From Candidatus Latescibacterota bacterium (GTDB lineage: Bacteria > Latescibacterota > UBA2968 > UBA8231), in the NCBI GenBank assembly GCA_022825185.1, contig JAJDYK010000022.1, forward strand, positions 1 to 14,901: 14,901 nt of DNA, read 5' to 3'. Of this stretch, positions 14,154-14,901 are shown piece after piece. A program made the translations under genes and the position numbers. Numbering within the stretch: position 1 is the first letter of the stretch; every line of letters begins with the position of its first letter. Below the pieces are notes generated by a model. It worked only from the letters and a program-made list of their open reading frames with translations. It had not been told where the DNA came from and ran no database searches.

Positions 14154-14593
14154 CTAGCGGTCTTTTGCTCGACCCCATATTGGGCCGGTGCAGAGATGGC
14201 AGTGTACTGAATTTGCCCAGAGATCAGGAAGTCCATGGCTAAAATACCGTTGTGGGGTGGGAGCGACCATGCAATTTCTACCAGTCCGTCTGGGGTGACA
14301 CCGATTTCTGGCTCGGGCAGTTGTCGTTCGCGTATCTCACTCATAAGGAAAGTGGCCAGCGATCGCAGTGATTCAAGCTCCATGGGGGATTCTTCAGGAT
14401 CATCTTTGACAAGTGTTCGGAGGTCGGTGAGGCGATCCGCAATCGCATCGAGATTGAACCGTCTGAGGATGTCAATGATCTCCTCAGGCGTGCTCGCGTT
14501 TTCGATCTGGGGCTGCCAAACGCGCGAGGTTGCGGACATGTCGAGCGTAGAGACGCCGTAATCACCTTGCATCTTTCTCGAACGTTCCACCAT
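14066..14593 (-). CDS. Hypothetical protein, 3' end replaced by foreign sequence (chimeric)
   Basis: Open frame of 175 codons. Residues about 30-148 look like a real protein: a helical segment (STPEEIIDILRRFNLDAIAD, 34-53, then LRSLATFLMSEI, 76-87) followed by PEIGVTPDGLVEIAWSL (95-111) and a beta-rich stretch through GQIQYTAISAP. Small proteins of this pattern occur in many bacteria, often near toxin-antitoxin genes, with unknown function. From about residue 149 the frame runs out of phase through the methyltransferase-like remnant, giving a nonsense tail rich in Asn, Ser and Thr. The natural C-terminus is therefore lost and function is doubtful. Two starts are possible: ATG at 14593, with AGGAG directly adjacent and GGAGGAG 12 bases further up, or ATG at 14572 (residue 8). 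Confidence 0.55.
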   Translation of the reverse strand: MVERSRKMQGDYGVSTLDMSATSRVWQPQIENASTPEEIIDILRRFNLDAIADRLTDLRTLVKDDPEESPMELESLRSLATFLMSEIRERQLPEPEIGVTPDGLVEIAWSLPPHNGILAMDFLISGQIQYTAISAPAQYGVEQKTASGMSRAHNCFGNATNTTSISGLLNWLRAL

Positions 14594-14655
14594 CTCCTGA
14601 TTGCTCTCCTCCTAGGGGTTAAATTGATGGTACTGTTAAGGCCGCCCCCGTCAAG

Positions 14656-14901
14656 CTACCGCAGCAGCGTGAGCTTACGCGTTAAGACCCTCTCGTCCGT
14701 CACCAGTCGATACAGGTACACGCCGCTGGCCACGGGACGACCCGCGTCGTCGCGGCCATTCCAGCGGAGCCGGTGATAACCCGCCTGCTGCGGCCCTTGG
14801 TGCAAGACCACCACCTGTTGCCCGGTCAGGGTGAACACGGTTAGGCGCGCAGGCCCGGCGGTGGGCAAGAAATAGGAAAGAACTGTCTGGCTGTTGAATG
14901 G
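14656..14901 (-). CDS. C-terminal sorting domain of a large secreted protein (5' part outside window)
   Basis: The frame is open to the right edge, so only the last 81 residues are present. They start PFNSQTVLSYFLPTAG and continue LTVFTLTGQQVVVL, then GYHRLRWNGRDDAGRPVASG and VYLYRLVTDE, ending in KLTLLR. This is the FlgD Ig-like / type IX secretion type A sorting-domain pattern: an NPFN-type entry, a seven-stranded beta fold, the W-x-G-x-D-x-x-G-x-x-VASG-x-Y core and a basic C-terminal end. Such domains close very large surface or secreted proteins in Bacteroidota, Latescibacterota, KSB1 and related phyla. The upstream enzyme or adhesin part cannot be judged. No ribosome or promoter signal is visible because the start is outside. 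Confidence 0.88.
   Translation of the reverse strand, partial: PFNSQTVLSYFLPTAGPARLTVFTLTGQQVVVLHQGPQQAGYHRLRWNGRDDAGRPVASGVYLYRLVTDERVLTRKLTLLR

Noticed and set aside
1..14901. tRNA, rRNA, CRISPR arrays, riboswitches and insertion sequences
   Set aside because: I saw no cloverleaf with a conserved TTCGANNC arm in a free interval, no regularly spaced repeats and no transposase-like frame. The leader of the operon, where an attenuator or T-box might lie, is outside the window.

Overview
The window is GC-rich, densely packed bacterial DNA. From base 1 to 13360 every gene lies on the + strand with short gaps or overlaps. It reads as one long aromatic-amino-acid supra-operon: trpG (5' end cut off), trpD, a 75-aa coiled-coil membrane protein, trpC, trpS, an AroQ-type chorismate mutase, tyrA with an ACT domain, an aroA-family gene, a 46-aa membrane peptide, a DarT/DarG toxin-antitoxin pair, aroE, argS, aroK, aroB, rimO and a DUF971 gene. 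The strand then switches. On the - strand are a small lipoprotein with a collagen-like stalk, a fragment of a DNA methyltransferase-type protein fused out of frame to another gene, and the C-terminal end of a large secreted protein with a FlgD/T9SS type A-like sorting domain that runs off the right edge.

Organism: the NPFNS-type C-terminal sorting domain, the lipoprotein with short Gly-X-Y repeats and the high GC fit an uncultured lineage of or near the Fibrobacteres-Chlorobi-Bacteroidetes superphylum, such as Latescibacterota and relatives. This is inference from protein style, not a placement.

How the genes work together: AroB, AroE and AroK supply dehydroquinate synthase, shikimate dehydrogenase and shikimate kinase. 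TrpG, TrpD and TrpC carry chorismate toward tryptophan, and chorismate mutase plus TyrA carry it toward tyrosine. TrpS charges tRNA-Trp with the end product. DAHP synthase, dehydroquinase, chorismate synthase, trpF, trpB and trpA are not in the window.

Two things stand out. First, the aroA slot holds an intact 407-codon EPSP-synthase-fold gene in which nearly every catalytic residue is replaced, so it looks like a conserved pseudoenzyme. Second, the operon is interrupted between this gene and aroE by a lower-GC DarT toxin and a macrodomain-only DarG antitoxin that lacks the usual C-terminal DarT-inhibiting domain. Smaller curiosities are a palindromic TTCGACAGGCTCAG-type repeat inside argS and the scar on the right that joins a methyltransferase tail to an unrelated gene.
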